Shown here: one piece after another, positions 27,615 to 37,101 of the stretch
Layout: each line of letters begins with the position of its first letter
Position numbering within the stretch: the first letter of the stretch is position 1
Source: Gordonibacter urolithinfaciens
GTDB taxonomy: Bacteria; Actinomycetota; Coriobacteriia; Coriobacteriales; Eggerthellaceae
Reading direction: 5' to 3'
Length of the DNA: 64,000 nucleotides
NCBI RefSeq assembly: GCF_900199375.1
Contig: NZ_LT900217.1
Location: 2,852,001-2,916,000 of the forward strand
Translations under genes and position numbers: made by a program
The notes under the pieces: model-generated
Told to the model about the DNA's origin: nothing
The model's database searches: none
The model's input: the letters and a program-made list of their open reading frames with translations, nothing else

Positions 27615-27932
27615 GACCCTCGCCCGCGGATGGCGGAAGGGCGTCCCGGCTGGCCCATGACGGGAGGACGGCCACGGCCAGCTGGCGGCGGGGATGCGGG
27701 TGCCTTGCCGGCGACCCGTTCCGGTGCCGGGAGAGGGTCGGGTGGACGAGATCCGGGGCTATGGCATGTTTGCCGTCCGGATAACGCAGGGCAGATTCTC
27801 CCGAACAGGTGTTTCTCTGTGATCGTTCCAATCGCGCAGGCGGAAAACATGCCATGGCCCCGGATCTCGTCACTGTGCCTTTAGGTTGGGTATTGCCCGA
27901 TGCCGCAGCTTCCGGCAGTGCGATTCTCCTTC
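27615..27932. other. Gap holding a MITE-like hairpin
   Basis: 318 bp between converging units. 27615-27744 is GC-rich without a gene; the rest is occupied by the inverted-repeat element listed next. No classical terminator is visible for either flank. Confidence 0.6.
27745..27871. repeat. 127-bp element with 27-bp inverted ends (MITE-like)
   Basis: Arms 27745-27771 (GACGAGATCCGGGGCTATGG...) and 27845-27871 match as inverted repeats with a single mismatch. The 73-bp centre is lower in GC and non-coding. Its architecture (long near-perfect arms, 73-bp core) equals that of the 139-bp element at 16427, though the sequence differs. Confidence 0.7.
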
Positions 27933-29558
27933 CTAGCGCTGCTTTCCGCGGCGCTTCGCCACGTCGGCGCGGTGGGCGCGCCCGGGCCGCAGGTCGCTGC
28001 CGCCGCGGGCGGACTTCGCCGGCGAAGATCCCTTCGCCGGCTGCTGCTTCGGCTGGGCGGGACGGCCAGAGGCCCCCTGCGCGGGCTTTCTCGCCGAGGG
28101 CTGTGCCGTCGGCTGGCCCTTGCCGGCTTTCGCCGTCGCGCCTGAGGCCGGCTTCTTCGGGCCCTTCTGGGCGGGGCGCTGGCGGGTCGGCTGGCCCCCT
28201 GCCACGCCGGCCGGCTTCTTCGCCGCGCGCTTCCTGCCGCCCTGCCCGCCGGCACCGGCACCGCGACCCTGCCCGCGTCCGCCGGCATCCTGCGCCCCTT
28301 CCGCGGCGGCCTCGCGGGCGCGCTCCTTCTTGCGCTCGCGCTTCGCCATCTCGCGTGAGGCCTGGGCTATCTCGGGGTCGGTGCGCGCGGCCTTGCGCGT
28401 GGCGTGGGCAGCGGCCTCGGCCAGCGCCTCCTGCTCGTCGAACGAGGCTATCTCCATCTCCGGGATCTCGCGCTTGATGAGCTTCTGGATGTCGCGCAGC
28501 GCGTCCTCGGTCTCCGGGCTCACGAACGAGATGGCCCAGCCCTCCTCGCCGGCGCGGCCCGTGCGGCCGATGCGGTGCACGTAGTCCTCGGGCACGGTGG
28601 GCAGGTCGTAGTTGATCACATGGTCGACGCTCTCCACGTCGATGCCCCGTGCCAACACGTCCGTGGCCACGAGCACGTCGGTGGTGCCGCTCATGAAGTT
28701 GTCGAGTGCGCGGCGGCGTTGGTTCTGGCTGCGGTCGGAGTGGATGGCCTCGGCCGTGTAGCCCGCCTTCTTCAGCCGGCGGCACGTGGCGTCGGCACGG
28801 CTGCGGGTGCGGGCGAACACGATGACGCGCTCGTGCCCCTTCTCGGCCAGCACCGCCTTCAGCAGGGCCGGCTTGAGCGTCTGCGGGGCGCGGACGATGA
28901 ACTGCTCCACCGTGTCGGCCGTCTCGCCCTTGTGGGCTATCTCCACCATGGCCGGGTCGTGCAGGAGCTTTCCCACGCTGCCCATGATGGAGCGGTCGAT
29001 GGTGGCCGAGAACAGGAGCGTCTGCCGGCTGGCGGGCGTCGCCCCTATGATCTTGCGCATTGAGGGCAGAAAGCCCATGTCCAGCATGCGGTCGGCCTCG
29101 TCGAGCACGAGCACCTCCACGTCGCCCAGGCGCGCGGCCCCTTGGTCCATGAGGTCCACGAGGCGGCCGGGCGTGGCGATGAGCACGTCGGTGCCGTGCT
29201 TGAGCTTCTGGATCTGCGGCTCATAGGACAGGCCGCCCACCACGGTGGCTATGCGGTGGTGGGTGGACACGGCCACGGCGGCGCACACCTCGCCGATCTG
29301 CTGCGCCAGCTCGCGCGTGGGCGTGACCACCAGCATGAGCGGCCCCTGCCCGCCCTTCGCGTGCCCGAGCCCGTCCAGGGCGGGCAGCGAGAACGCGGCC
29401 GTCTTGCCCGTGCCGGTCTTGGCGGCCGCAATGAGGTCGCGGCCCTCCAGCACCAGCGGGATGGCCTGCTCCTGTACGGGGGTGGGCGTTTCGTATCCCA
29501 GGCGCGTTACGGCGTCGAGGACTTCCGGGGACAGCCCCAGCTCGTTGAACTGCTTCAT
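27933..29558 (-). CDS. DEAD-box ATP-dependent RNA helicase
   Basis: 541 residues. Q-motif (FNELGLSPEV...TPVQEQAIP), Walker A AAKTGTGKT (45-53), PTREL, DEAD in LVLDEADRMLD, SAT (LLFSATIDRS), and helicase C motifs VIVFARTRS, DVLARGID and HRIGRTGRAG are all present. The last ~140 residues are a Lys/Arg/Gly/Pro-rich disordered tail, likely for RNA binding. It should unwind RNA in ribosome assembly or mRNA turnover. Start at MKQF because AGAGGA lies just upstream; longer in-frame frames lack support. Confidence 0.95.
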   Translation of the reverse strand: MKQFNELGLSPEVLDAVTRLGYETPTPVQEQAIPLVLEGRDLIAAAKTGTGKTAAFSLPALDGLGHAKGGQGPLMLVVTPTRELAQQIGEVCAAVAVSTHHRIATVVGGLSYEPQIQKLKHGTDVLIATPGRLVDLMDQGAARLGDVEVLVLDEADRMLDMGFLPSMRKIIGATPASRQTLLFSATIDRSIMGSVGKLLHDPAMVEIAHKGETADTVEQFIVRAPQTLKPALLKAVLAEKGHERVIVFARTRSRADATCRRLKKAGYTAEAIHSDRSQNQRRRALDNFMSGTTDVLVATDVLARGIDVESVDHVINYDLPTVPEDYVHRIGRTGRAGEEGWAISFVSPETEDALRDIQKLIKREIPEMEIASFDEQEALAEAAAHATRKAARTDPEIAQASREMAKRERKKERAREAAAEGAQDAGGRGQGRGAGAGGQGGRKRAAKKPAGVAGGQPTRQRPAQKGPKKPASGATAKAGKGQPTAQPSARKPAQGASGRPAQPKQQPAKGSSPAKSARGGSDLRPGRAHRADVAKRRGKQR

Positions 29559-29817
29559 ATTCCTCTGTTTCTGCTTCGTAAGGTTCCAAAACGGCGGCCC
29601 GCGGCCGTCGATGCCGTGCGGGGCTCGATCCGCCGCAGCGCGCATTCGGAAGATCGACGCGCAGCGGGGCTCCGCCCGGCGCGCAATGCCCCCATTATCC
29701 CCCAAGACGCTGGTCATGCGGGCGATCTCGCGGAATCGCCACAGAACCGCCGCGGCGGCGGGCGGGGAGTCGGGAGGCGGGAAAAGCAGGCGGCGGGGGC
29801 CGCCCGCGCCCGCCGCG

Positions 29818-30735
29818 CTAGTCGGGCACGGATATCTCCAGGGCCCGCACGAGGTTGGGGAGGTAGAACTCGTCCAGGTTGAAGCCGCTGTCTATGAGGT
29901 AGCGGTTGAAGTCGAACGTGCGGTACGCCCAGAGGTGGTAGACGGTTCCGCCGAGCTCGCACGTGGCGGTCTCGTCGGGCGGGCGGCCCAGGACGGTGAT
30001 GCCGAGCACGGCGGGGTTCGTGGAGCAGCCCACGTAGACGGGCACCTTGCCGTTGGCGACGAACAGGTTCTTGTCGCCGTCCAGGTAGTCGAAGATCATC
30101 TCGGCTGCCTTCTCCTCCTCCGAGGCGTAGGCGAGCGGCTGGCTGCGATGCTGCGGCACCACGTCGAAGTTGGCGGGCGCGGATTCCAGGTAGAGCGGGT
30201 TCGAGTAGCGTTCTCCCCTCTGGTCGAGGAAGGCGAAAGCGAGCCAATCGCCGTCCGATTCGCCGGCGGCCAGGCATACGGCGACGGCGGTGCGGTTGCC
30301 GCCGTAGGGCGGTCCCTCGAACACGAACAGCGGTTCGGACATGCTCTGGTAAAGCGAGCTTTCGCCGTGTGTCGCCCGGGCCGCCGCGAGCGCCGCCCCG
30401 GGCGAGTCGTAGTAGGTTGCGGCCTCTTCGGCGCCTTCGCAATAGCGCACCTCGGACAGCATGGATATGCCCACCAGCAAGTCGAGGGAGTTCTCCCCGA
30501 CCTCGGACAGCTCCTTGGCCTCGCGGGGGTCGAGGTACTCGTCCACGGCCACCATCAGCTCGGGAGCGCTATGGCGGATGGCGGAGGCGTCCTGTTGGCG
30601 CTCGCGCGGGGTCAGGGCGACGACGGCGACGAGGACCGCGAGCGCGACCACGGCCGCGCAGGCCGCGGCCAGGGCGGCTCGTCTCGGCCCGCGGTGTCCG
30701 CGCGCGGGGCTCGGTGCTGCGTCCAATCGGTTCAC
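29818..30735 (-). CDS. Membrane-anchored extracytoplasmic protein, unknown function
   Basis: 305 residues. Arg-rich N-terminus and one hydrophobic helix (AALAAACAAVVALAVLVAVVAL, ~20-42) act as an uncleaved anchor or signal. The rest is a soluble acidic domain with aromatic-rich C-terminus (VYHLWAYRTFDFNRYLIDSGFN). I do not recognise a family. It lies head-to-tail with the glycosyltransferase gene 66 bp upstream on the same strand and could be cotranscribed. Confidence 0.75.
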   Translation of the reverse strand: MNRLDAAPSPARGHRGPRRAALAAACAAVVALAVLVAVVALTPRERQQDASAIRHSAPELMVAVDEYLDPREAKELSEVGENSLDLLVGISMLSEVRYCEGAEEAATYYDSPGAALAAARATHGESSLYQSMSEPLFVFEGPPYGGNRTAVAVCLAAGESDGDWLAFAFLDQRGERYSNPLYLESAPANFDVVPQHRSQPLAYASEEEKAAEMIFDYLDGDKNLFVANGKVPVYVGCSTNPAVLGITVLGRPPDETATCELGGTVYHLWAYRTFDFNRYLIDSGFNLDEFYLPNLVRALEISVPD

Positions 30736-30801
30736 CTCCGTGTCGCTTGAGGGCCGTATCGGGCGCCGCCGCTTGGCCCCCGTCCGATGCGCCGCTCGGC
30801 T

Positions 30802-32292
30802 CTAGCGCGTGTGCGCAGGCTTCCCGCCCCAGTAGAAGCGCAGGAAATGCTTCCTCCGCTGCGGGTCGTCGGGGCCCTTGGGGTGCGCGGCCAGCTCCAG
30901 CGTGGCACGGGCGACGTCGCGCGCGGCGTCCGGGTGGCGCAGGAAGCTGCCGTTGATCAACATGGAGCGGATGCTCTCCGGGTTCTTCTCGATGTGGCGC
31001 AGCGCGTCCAGCAGCTCGCGGGACGTGGTCACGTGCATGGCCGCGCCGAGCGAGGTGAGCATCCGCACGTTCACCTTCTCCTGGCCGTACGCGCGGCCCA
31101 ACAGCACCATGGGCACCTGCGCGCACAGGCATTCCGTGACCACGAGGCCGCCGGACTTGCAGATGACCACGTCGCTGGCCGCCATGAGCGCCGCCATGCC
31201 CTCCACGTAGTCGAGCACGCTCACGTTGGCAAGTCCCAGATCGGCGCATTCCTGCCGCAGGTGGCGGGCGTAATCGGCGTCGTTGCCGGCCACGATGACG
31301 AAGTGCATGTCCGAAAGCGCGTGGAGGTAGGGCAGCAGCTTGTCGAGCGCGTCGCGGAAGTGCACGTAGGGGCGGGGCAGCTGCGCGCCGGCCAGCGCCA
31401 GCACCACGGTCTTGTCCTGCGGCAGCCCCAGGCGCTCGCGCGTCTCGCGCTGGTCGTAGGTGCGGCGGAAGTCCTCGCGCGTGGGGATGCCCGTGATGCG
31501 GATGCCCTCCTCGGGCACGCGGCGGGGGCGCAGCGTCTCGGCCATGGACTCGTTCGCCACGCAGAACAGGTCGGTGTAGCGGTGCGGCCAGAGGCCCTCG
31601 GTCTCGTAGTCGGTGGGCACGCACACGATGGGGAACTCCAGGCCCGAGAGCATGCGCGCGCCCACGGCCACGTTCGCCGCCGTGATGTGCGTGCATACGA
31701 TGGCCAGCGGGCGCACCTCGCGCACGTACTCGGTGAAGGCGGGGTACATGATGCGCGACCAAGCGGTGCCGCCGGCCCACAAAAGGCGGCCGGTGAGCGT
31801 GAAGCGCCAGGTGAGGTCATAGATGGGACGCGTGGCCCCGGTGAAGAGCGATGCGGCGTGGTCGCCGTCGAACACGATGCGGCCCCAGTCCAGGATATCG
31901 ACGACCTCTACTTCCAGGTCCTCGGGAACGGGTACGCCGGCAAGCGCGCCCTGCGGCGCATGGGGGCGGGGCGCGCCGTCTGCGGCTTCTCCGGCGCCGG
32001 CCCGGGCGGCCGCCGCCTCGTCGCGCAGCAGCTCGAAGGCCTGGGCCACGGCCATGGCCGCGCTGCGGTGGCCCGAGCCCACGGAAGCGTGCATGACGAT
32101 TACGCGCGGCTTGGGCGGCGCTGCGGCCTCGTCGCCCGCGGGCTCCGCGACATCAGGCAATGCCGGCGCGGCGGCCGGCGTGTCGGCTGCATCGGAAGGC
32201 CTCGCATTTCCGACGGGCCCCGAGGGGGGCTCCTCGGCCTCGCCGGGGCGATCGATTAGGGGTTGCGGCCGAGCCGCCTTGTCCGTGTCCAT
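30802..32292 (-). CDS. MGDG/diacylglycerol-type glycosyltransferase (GT28, UgtP-like)
   Basis: 496 residues. The acceptor domain begins RVIVMHASVGSGHRSAAMAVAQAF, the diagnostic GSGH block of monogalactosyl- and diglucosyl-diacylglycerol synthases. The donor half shows VVLALAGAQLPRPY, then a CKSGGLVVTECLCAQVPMVL nucleotide-sugar loop of the MurG/GT28 fold. It likely makes glycolipids at the inner membrane face. A Pro/Ala-rich ~60-residue leader precedes the domain. ATG at 32292 follows GGAAG; the longer frame is rejected. Sugar donor and acceptor are inferred. Confidence 0.88.
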   Translation of the reverse strand: MDTDKAARPQPLIDRPGEAEEPPSGPVGNARPSDAADTPAAAPALPDVAEPAGDEAAAPPKPRVIVMHASVGSGHRSAAMAVAQAFELLRDEAAAARAGAGEAADGAPRPHAPQGALAGVPVPEDLEVEVVDILDWGRIVFDGDHAASLFTGATRPIYDLTWRFTLTGRLLWAGGTAWSRIMYPAFTEYVREVRPLAIVCTHITAANVAVGARMLSGLEFPIVCVPTDYETEGLWPHRYTDLFCVANESMAETLRPRRVPEEGIRITGIPTREDFRRTYDQRETRERLGLPQDKTVVLALAGAQLPRPYVHFRDALDKLLPYLHALSDMHFVIVAGNDADYARHLRQECADLGLANVSVLDYVEGMAALMAASDVVICKSGGLVVTECLCAQVPMVLLGRAYGQEKVNVRMLTSLGAAMHVTTSRELLDALRHIEKNPESIRSMLINGSFLRHPDAARDVARATLELAAHPKGPDDPQRRKHFLRFYWGGKPAHTR

Positions 32293-32709
32293 GCTTCCAT
32301 CATACCGCAACGTCCCCGCTTGCGGGCGATTTCCCGGTCCGCCAGCACCCGGATTCACGGAACGAGTGGAACCCTTCCAAAAGCGGGGCGCCCGATGGTT
32401 AGGGATTCGTGACGGACGGCGAACGGGAAGGTGCGCGCCCGGCCGTCCGGTAAACTGGTCGCCGGCGGTACTCCGGCGCACGGGAACTCGGAAGGCACGA
32501 CCGTGCGCCGGAAGCGCCATCTCTCGGCTTTGCGCGGGCCGTCTTGGAACCCGGGCCCGTTCCGATACGCGCGGGCCGCCCTGGCATCCTGCTCCGACAT
32601 CCGCGGCATCGCTGCGATCGGCGCTTCGATGCCTGAAAATTCACCCTTGCATTGCCGCGCTGGCTTTGCAATAATGTTCAGGCTGTTTTCCTTGGCGGAA
32701 AACGACTTC
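32293..32709. other. Divergent gap between glycosyltransferase and tRNA-Glu
   Basis: 417 bp. Promoter of the glycosyltransferase lies on the left; the tRNA promoter is at 32647-32675. Nothing else could be identified; open frames here lack ribosome sites. Confidence 0.6.
32647..32675 (+). promoter_or_regulatory. Promoter of tRNA-Glu
   Basis: TTGCAT, 17-bp spacer, AATAAT, about 35 bp before the tRNA. Good match to the housekeeping consensus. Confidence 0.75.
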
Positions 32710-32784
32710 GTCCCCATAGTCTAGAGGTCAGGACGCGGCCCTTTCAAGGCTGAGACACGGGTTCGATTCCCGTTGGGGGCACCA
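32710..32784 (+). tRNA. tRNA-Glu (UUC)
   Basis: 75 nt including encoded CCA. Acceptor stem GTCCCCA/TGGGGGC, D-arm TCTAGAGGTCAGGA, anticodon loop CTTTCAA with anticodon TTC at 32743-32745, T-arm CGGGTTCGATTCCCG. Its 3' end is followed closely by a small regulator gene, a common site for integration. Confidence 0.96.
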
Positions 32785-32842
32785 CCCTTGCAACCCGGCT
32801 ACCCTCGTGGAGTCGGGTTTTCTGTTTCATGCGAAGGATGGA

Positions 32843-33064
32843 ATGGAAATGGGAATCGACGAGAGAAAAATGCTTGGAAGGAAGATACGGGAATTCCGTG
32901 AGGGGCTCGACCTCACTCAGGAGGAACTGGCCGTGGCCATAGGAAACGGCAGCAAGCAGTACGTCTCGTCTATCGAAAACGGCGCGAAGAACGTTACCAT
33001 CGACGTTCTATGTCGCATCGCGTCCGCTCTTAAAGTGAGGGTAAGAGACCTCATCTCATTCTAA
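32843..33064 (+). CDS. Small XRE-family helix-turn-helix regulator
   Basis: 73 residues. One HTH_3 domain: LGRKIREFREGLDLTQEELA, then YVSSIENGAKNVTIDVLCRIASALKV. Nothing beyond the DNA-binding domain. GC is lower than the neighbours and the gene lies 58 bp behind tRNA-Glu, so it may be a remnant or cargo of an element integrated there. AAGGA is 4 nt before the ATG at 32843; ATG 32849 is an alternative. Confidence 0.85.
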   Translation: MEMGIDERKMLGRKIREFREGLDLTQEELAVAIGNGSKQYVSSIENGAKNVTIDVLCRIASALKVRVRDLISF

Positions 33065-33145
33065 GTCGAGATTTTATCCCCGACGGGGGGCATTGCTTCA
33101 TGCATGCCTGGACGCCCGCGAAAGTCGCCTGCGTTCTCATGATCT

Positions 33146-34075
33146 TTACCTGGCATCTTCCAGAACGCCGGTCTTGGCGGGGAGCAGGTTCGGCAGCTGG
33201 GACACCACCACGCCGGCCAGGATGACGACGACGCCGACGGCCTGCAGGGTGCTCACGGGCTCGCCCAGCACGAACACCGAGATGAGGATGCCGCAGGGCA
33301 GCTCCGAGGACGCCATGATGGTGGACAGGCCGGTTGGCAGGTGCGGGGTGCCGATGCCGAACAGCACCACGGGGATGAGCAGGCCGAATGCGCCCAGTAC
33401 GAGGCCGTACTTCCAGATGCCGGCCTGCAGCGCGCCGCTTGCGAAGTAGCCGGGGCACACGGCGAAGCCGAGGATGCACGCGCCCAGGCATACGAACAGG
33501 CCGCGCTGGATGGGCGGCAGGTCCACGCCGATGCGCCCCGACAGGAACATGAACAGCGCCGTGCTCACGGCCGAGAGCAGCCCGCACGCCACGCCGAGAG
33601 GATCCATGGCGCCCGCCCCCTCCGAGAACAGCCCGCTGGCGAGCAGCGTGCCGCCCAGGATGATGGCGGCCGCCGCGAGCTCGGCCGTGCTCGGACGGCG
33701 GCGCGTGACGACGATCTGGATGACCACCCCTATCCAGGTGAATTGGAACAACAGCGTGATGGCCACGGCCACGGACAGCCTCGTGAGCGCGAAGTTGTAC
33801 AGCACGCAGGTAGTGCAGGTGGTCAGGCCGAGTCCCAGCAGGCGCAGCACGCCGCGGGGGGAGAGATGCACGGGGCGTTTGCCCGCAAGCGCCAGCACCG
33901 CCAGCGCCACGGCGAACAGGAGCGTGCCGAACAGCGGTTGGCTCGCCGCGACCTGCGTCCATTGGAAGCCGTCCGCAAGCGCGAACTTCACCGTGGTGGC
34001 CATGATGCCGTAGCTGGCGCCGCCCGCGAACACGAGGGCCGAGTATTTCAAGATGTTCTTCTGCATGGACGCCAT
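33146..34075 (-). CDS. EamA/DMT-family transporter
   Basis: 309 residues with ten hydrophobic helices in two EamA halves. The first half has the typical GxxYGIMATTVKFAL opening and the second ends LGEPVSTLQAVGVVVILAGVVV, the classic DMT closing pattern. Exports or imports small metabolites by unknown coupling. Monocistronic, divergent from addB. Confidence 0.9.
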   Translation of the reverse strand: MASMQKNILKYSALVFAGGASYGIMATTVKFALADGFQWTQVAASQPLFGTLLFAVALAVLALAGKRPVHLSPRGVLRLLGLGLTTCTTCVLYNFALTRLSVAVAITLLFQFTWIGVVIQIVVTRRRPSTAELAAAAIILGGTLLASGLFSEGAGAMDPLGVACGLLSAVSTALFMFLSGRIGVDLPPIQRGLFVCLGACILGFAVCPGYFASGALQAGIWKYGLVLGAFGLLIPVVLFGIGTPHLPTGLSTIMASSELPCGILISVFVLGEPVSTLQAVGVVVILAGVVVSQLPNLLPAKTGVLEDAR

Positions 34076-34104
34076 TCTAGCGCATTCCCCGCGCGGTGCG
34101 CGGT

Positions 34105-34110
34105 TACAAT
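34105..34110 (+). promoter_or_regulatory. Putative -10 of a leaderless addBA transcript
   Basis: TACAAT ends 6 nt before the addB ATG at 34117, the same distance as at fetA. No ribosome binding site lies between, so the message would be leaderless. Confidence 0.5.
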
Positions 34111-34116
34111 AGCGCC

Positions 34117-37098
34117 ATGCCTTACCGAACCATCATAGCCGAAAACGCCGCTGCGGCCCTGGGCGCCGCCGTGGCCTGCGCCCGCGACCTTGCCGACGGC
34201 GGGGCCGTGCCCGCGATGCTGGTGCCCTCGCCGCCCGCCGCCGCGCGGGCGCGCCGCGCGCTCGCGGACGGCGGCGGCGTGCTCGGCGTGCGGGTGGCGA
34301 CGTTCTCCTCGTGGATCGCGGATCGCTGGGAGCTCTTCGGGGACGGGCGCCGCCTCGTGTCCTCGGCGGAGCGCACGCTGCTCGTGCGGCGCGCCATCGG
34401 CGAGGCTGCGGACGGCGGCGCGACGGCGGGCGGCGCATTGGCGGATGCGGGCGCCGCCGAGGCCGGACGGGGGCTCGCGCCGGCCGGCCTGGAGGCATTG
34501 GAGGCGACGCCGGGGACGGTCGACCTCGTGGCGGGCCTCGCGCGCGAGGCGCTGCCCTGGCTCGCAGACGCGGGCTCGTCGGGCGAGGCGAGCCTGAGCG
34601 ACGGCGAGCGGGCCGTCGTGGCGGCGCTCGCGCGCTACGCCGCGAAGCTGCGCGCGGCCGGGCTCTGCGAGCTCTCCGAGGCGGCTCAGGCGCTCTCCGG
34701 GACGCTTCCCGCGTCGCCGGTCGTAACGCTGGGATTCGACGAGCCCGGCTGCGCCCTCGCCCATCTGCTGGTTGCGCTTTCCAAGCGTGCCGACGTCGTG
34801 CGCGTCGACGACGCCTGCAGCGCGCCCGACGGCGCCCCTGGGCGCAACGGCGAGCTGCAATCACTGCTGGGGCGCCTGTTCGCGCCCGCCGACGGCACGG
34901 CCGTGGAGCCGACGGGGGCCGTGCGCTTCCTGCTTCCGGCCGGCCGCTACGCCGCGCCTGCGCTCGTGGCGCGCACCCTGGCCGACGCCGCGCTCGCGGA
35001 GCGCGCCGCGGCCCGCCGGGAGGGCCGCGCGCCGCTGTGCGTGTGCGCGGCCTGCCGAGAGCCGGCCGCCCTGTTCGCCGAGACGTCCGACTTCCTGGCG
35101 CGCCGCGGCGTGGACGCCGCCGTGTCGGCGCGCACGCCGTTCGCACAGACCGGTTTCGGCCGGGCGTTCCTGGCGCTCGCGGAGTTCGCCTGGGGTTCCG
35201 GGCCCTGCGCGGCGAAGGCCGCCGATTTCGCGCTCAGCCCGTTCTCGGGCGTGCCGCAGCGTGCGGCCTGGGCGCTCGACGCCGCCTGGCGCGGAGACCG
35301 CACGGCCGACCACGCCCGCATCGAGGCCGACCTGCGCGCGGCAAGCGAGGTGCTGGACGCGGCGCTGCCGGCGCTCGGGCGCGATGACGCGGACGCGGCG
35401 CTCGCGGTGTTGGAGGAGCGCCTGCGCCGCATGGGCGGCCTGGATGAGGCGTACCGCGCCGGGCAGCTGGCCGCCGTCGCCTGCGCGCGGCGCTTCGCGG
35501 CCGCCTGCGCCCAGGCGGGGGAGCCGCTGGCAGGTGCGCTGGAGCTGCTCGCGCGCCAGCCGGTGCCGTCGGGCGCGTGGGAGGGCGCCTCGGAAGGCGC
35601 GGCGCCGGATGCCCCGTGCGAGCCCTCCGTGCTGTTCGCGAGCCTGGCCGACGCCGCCGACCGCCCGCCGTGCTCGTGCGCGGTGCTCGTGCTGTGCGAC
35701 CTGGAGGCGAGCTCGTATCCAGTGCGTCCCGCCGAGGACGCCGCGACGCTGCTCCTGGAGAGGTTGGGGCTTGCGGCGTGCGGCGACGCGCTGGCGGCCT
35801 CGCGCCGCCGCTTCTTCCGGGCGCTGTCGTGCGCGCGCGACGCGGTGGTGTGCGAGCGCGTGCTGAGCACGGCGGACGCGGACGAGGCCTACCCGGCCGT
35901 CATGTACGAGGAGCTGATCGACTGCTACCGGCCCGACCCCACGCGCATGGGCGACCTCGACCGCGCGACGGGGCTGCCCCAGGCGCTCGTGCCCTTCGCC
36001 GAGCGTGCGGGCGAGGATGCCCTTCACGCGAACCTGGCGCCCGGCGACGATGCGTCCGATGCGGAGGCGTGGGAGGTTCCTACGAGCGGGGACGTGTCGC
36101 CTGCCGCGCGCGGGCGCGTCGTGCTGCCGCGCGAGGGCGGGTCGGCTTCCGGCGACCGCCCGGCGACGCCCGTCCTGTCGCCCTCGGCCATCGAGAGCTA
36201 CCTCGAGTGCCCCTGCAAGTGGTTCTCGCTGAGGCGCCTGCGCCTGTCCGAGCCCGACGCGGGCTTCGGGCCGCTGGAGATGGGCAGTTTCTCCCATGGC
36301 GTGCTTAAGAGCTTCTACGAGCACTTCATCGAGGCGGGCAACGCGAAGGTGGCGCCGGGCAACTTGGAAGAGGCGCGCTCGCTCATGCGCGAGACGTTCG
36401 CCCGCCACCTGGCGTTCCAGCCCGAGCTCAAGCGCAAGGCCAACCCGCTTTTGCCCCTCACGGCCTTCGAGCGCGCCGAGGCGCACGGCCTCGAGCGCCG
36501 GCTCGTATCCTACCTCGACCGCGAGGCCGCGCTGCTGCCCGGCTTTGCCCCCGCCTACTTCGAGCTCGACTTCGGTGCGAAGGAGCCGTTCGCATACGGG
36601 GGCTTCGAGCTGCGGGGCAGCGTCGATCGCATCGACGTAAACGGGCGCGGCCAGGCCGTGGTCATCGACTACAAGGGATCGCTCTCGCCCGACTACGCGC
36701 TGGCCTCGGCGTCGCCGGCGGCCACCGCCGGCGGGGCGGTGCTGCCGCACAAGGTGCAGGCGCTCGTGTACGCCCAGGTGGCCCGCCGCCTGCTGGGGCT
36801 GGAGGTCGTGGGAGCGCTCTACGTGTCGTACGGGAGGGACGGGCGCGTCGCCGGCGCCTTCGACCGCACCTTCGTGGGCGCGGCCGACGTGCCGGGCATC
36901 GACGCGGAAGCCTGCGGGGCGCCGGGGCCGGCCGCCGAGGCCGTGGGCGCCGGGTCGTTCGCCGAGTTGGCGGACCGGGTGGAGGAGGGCATCGCCCGGG
37001 CGGCCCGCAGCATGGGGGCGGGGCAGGTGTCGCCCGACCCGCGCGGCGCTGACCCGTGCGGCTTCTGCCCCGTGCTCGCCTGCGAGAGGAGGCGTTAG
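34117..37098 (+). CDS. addB: AddB-type exonuclease/helicase subunit with Fe-S nuclease domain
   Basis: 993 residues. The C-terminal RecB-like nuclease has GSVDRID and VVIDYKGSL, supplying the catalytic Asp and D-x-K. An iron-staple is suggested by Cys698 (with Cys700) before it and Cys981, Cys984, Cys989 at the very end (CGFCPVLAC), as in AddB/RexB. The N-terminal helicase-like part has no Walker A, so ATP hydrolysis is probably left to AddA, as in RexB. Works with AddA to process double-strand ends and load RecA. Start ATG 34117, 6 nt after a -10 sequence; addA follows after 3 bp. Confidence 0.9.
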   Translation: MPYRTIIAENAAAALGAAVACARDLADGGAVPAMLVPSPPAAARARRALADGGGVLGVRVATFSSWIADRWELFGDGRRLVSSAERTLLVRRAIGEAADGGATAGGALADAGAAEAGRGLAPAGLEALEATPGTVDLVAGLAREALPWLADAGSSGEASLSDGERAVVAALARYAAKLRAAGLCELSEAAQALSGTLPASPVVTLGFDEPGCALAHLLVALSKRADVVRVDDACSAPDGAPGRNGELQSLLGRLFAPADGTAVEPTGAVRFLLPAGRYAAPALVARTLADAALAERAAARREGRAPLCVCAACREPAALFAETSDFLARRGVDAAVSARTPFAQTGFGRAFLALAEFAWGSGPCAAKAADFALSPFSGVPQRAAWALDAAWRGDRTADHARIEADLRAASEVLDAALPALGRDDADAALAVLEERLRRMGGLDEAYRAGQLAAVACARRFAAACAQAGEPLAGALELLARQPVPSGAWEGASEGAAPDAPCEPSVLFASLADAADRPPCSCAVLVLCDLEASSYPVRPAEDAATLLLERLGLAACGDALAASRRRFFRALSCARDAVVCERVLSTADADEAYPAVMYEELIDCYRPDPTRMGDLDRATGLPQALVPFAERAGEDALHANLAPGDDASDAEAWEVPTSGDVSPAARGRVVLPREGGSASGDRPATPVLSPSAIESYLECPCKWFSLRRLRLSEPDAGFGPLEMGSFSHGVLKSFYEHFIEAGNAKVAPGNLEEARSLMRETFARHLAFQPELKRKANPLLPLTAFERAEAHGLERRLVSYLDREAALLPGFAPAYFELDFGAKEPFAYGGFELRGSVDRIDVNGRGQAVVIDYKGSLSPDYALASASPAATAGGAVLPHKVQALVYAQVARRLLGLEVVGALYVSYGRDGRVAGAFDRTFVGAADVPGIDAEACGAPGPAAEAVGAGSFAELADRVEEGIARAARSMGAGQVSPDPRGADPCGFCPVLACERRR

Positions 37099-37101
37099 GC
37101 C

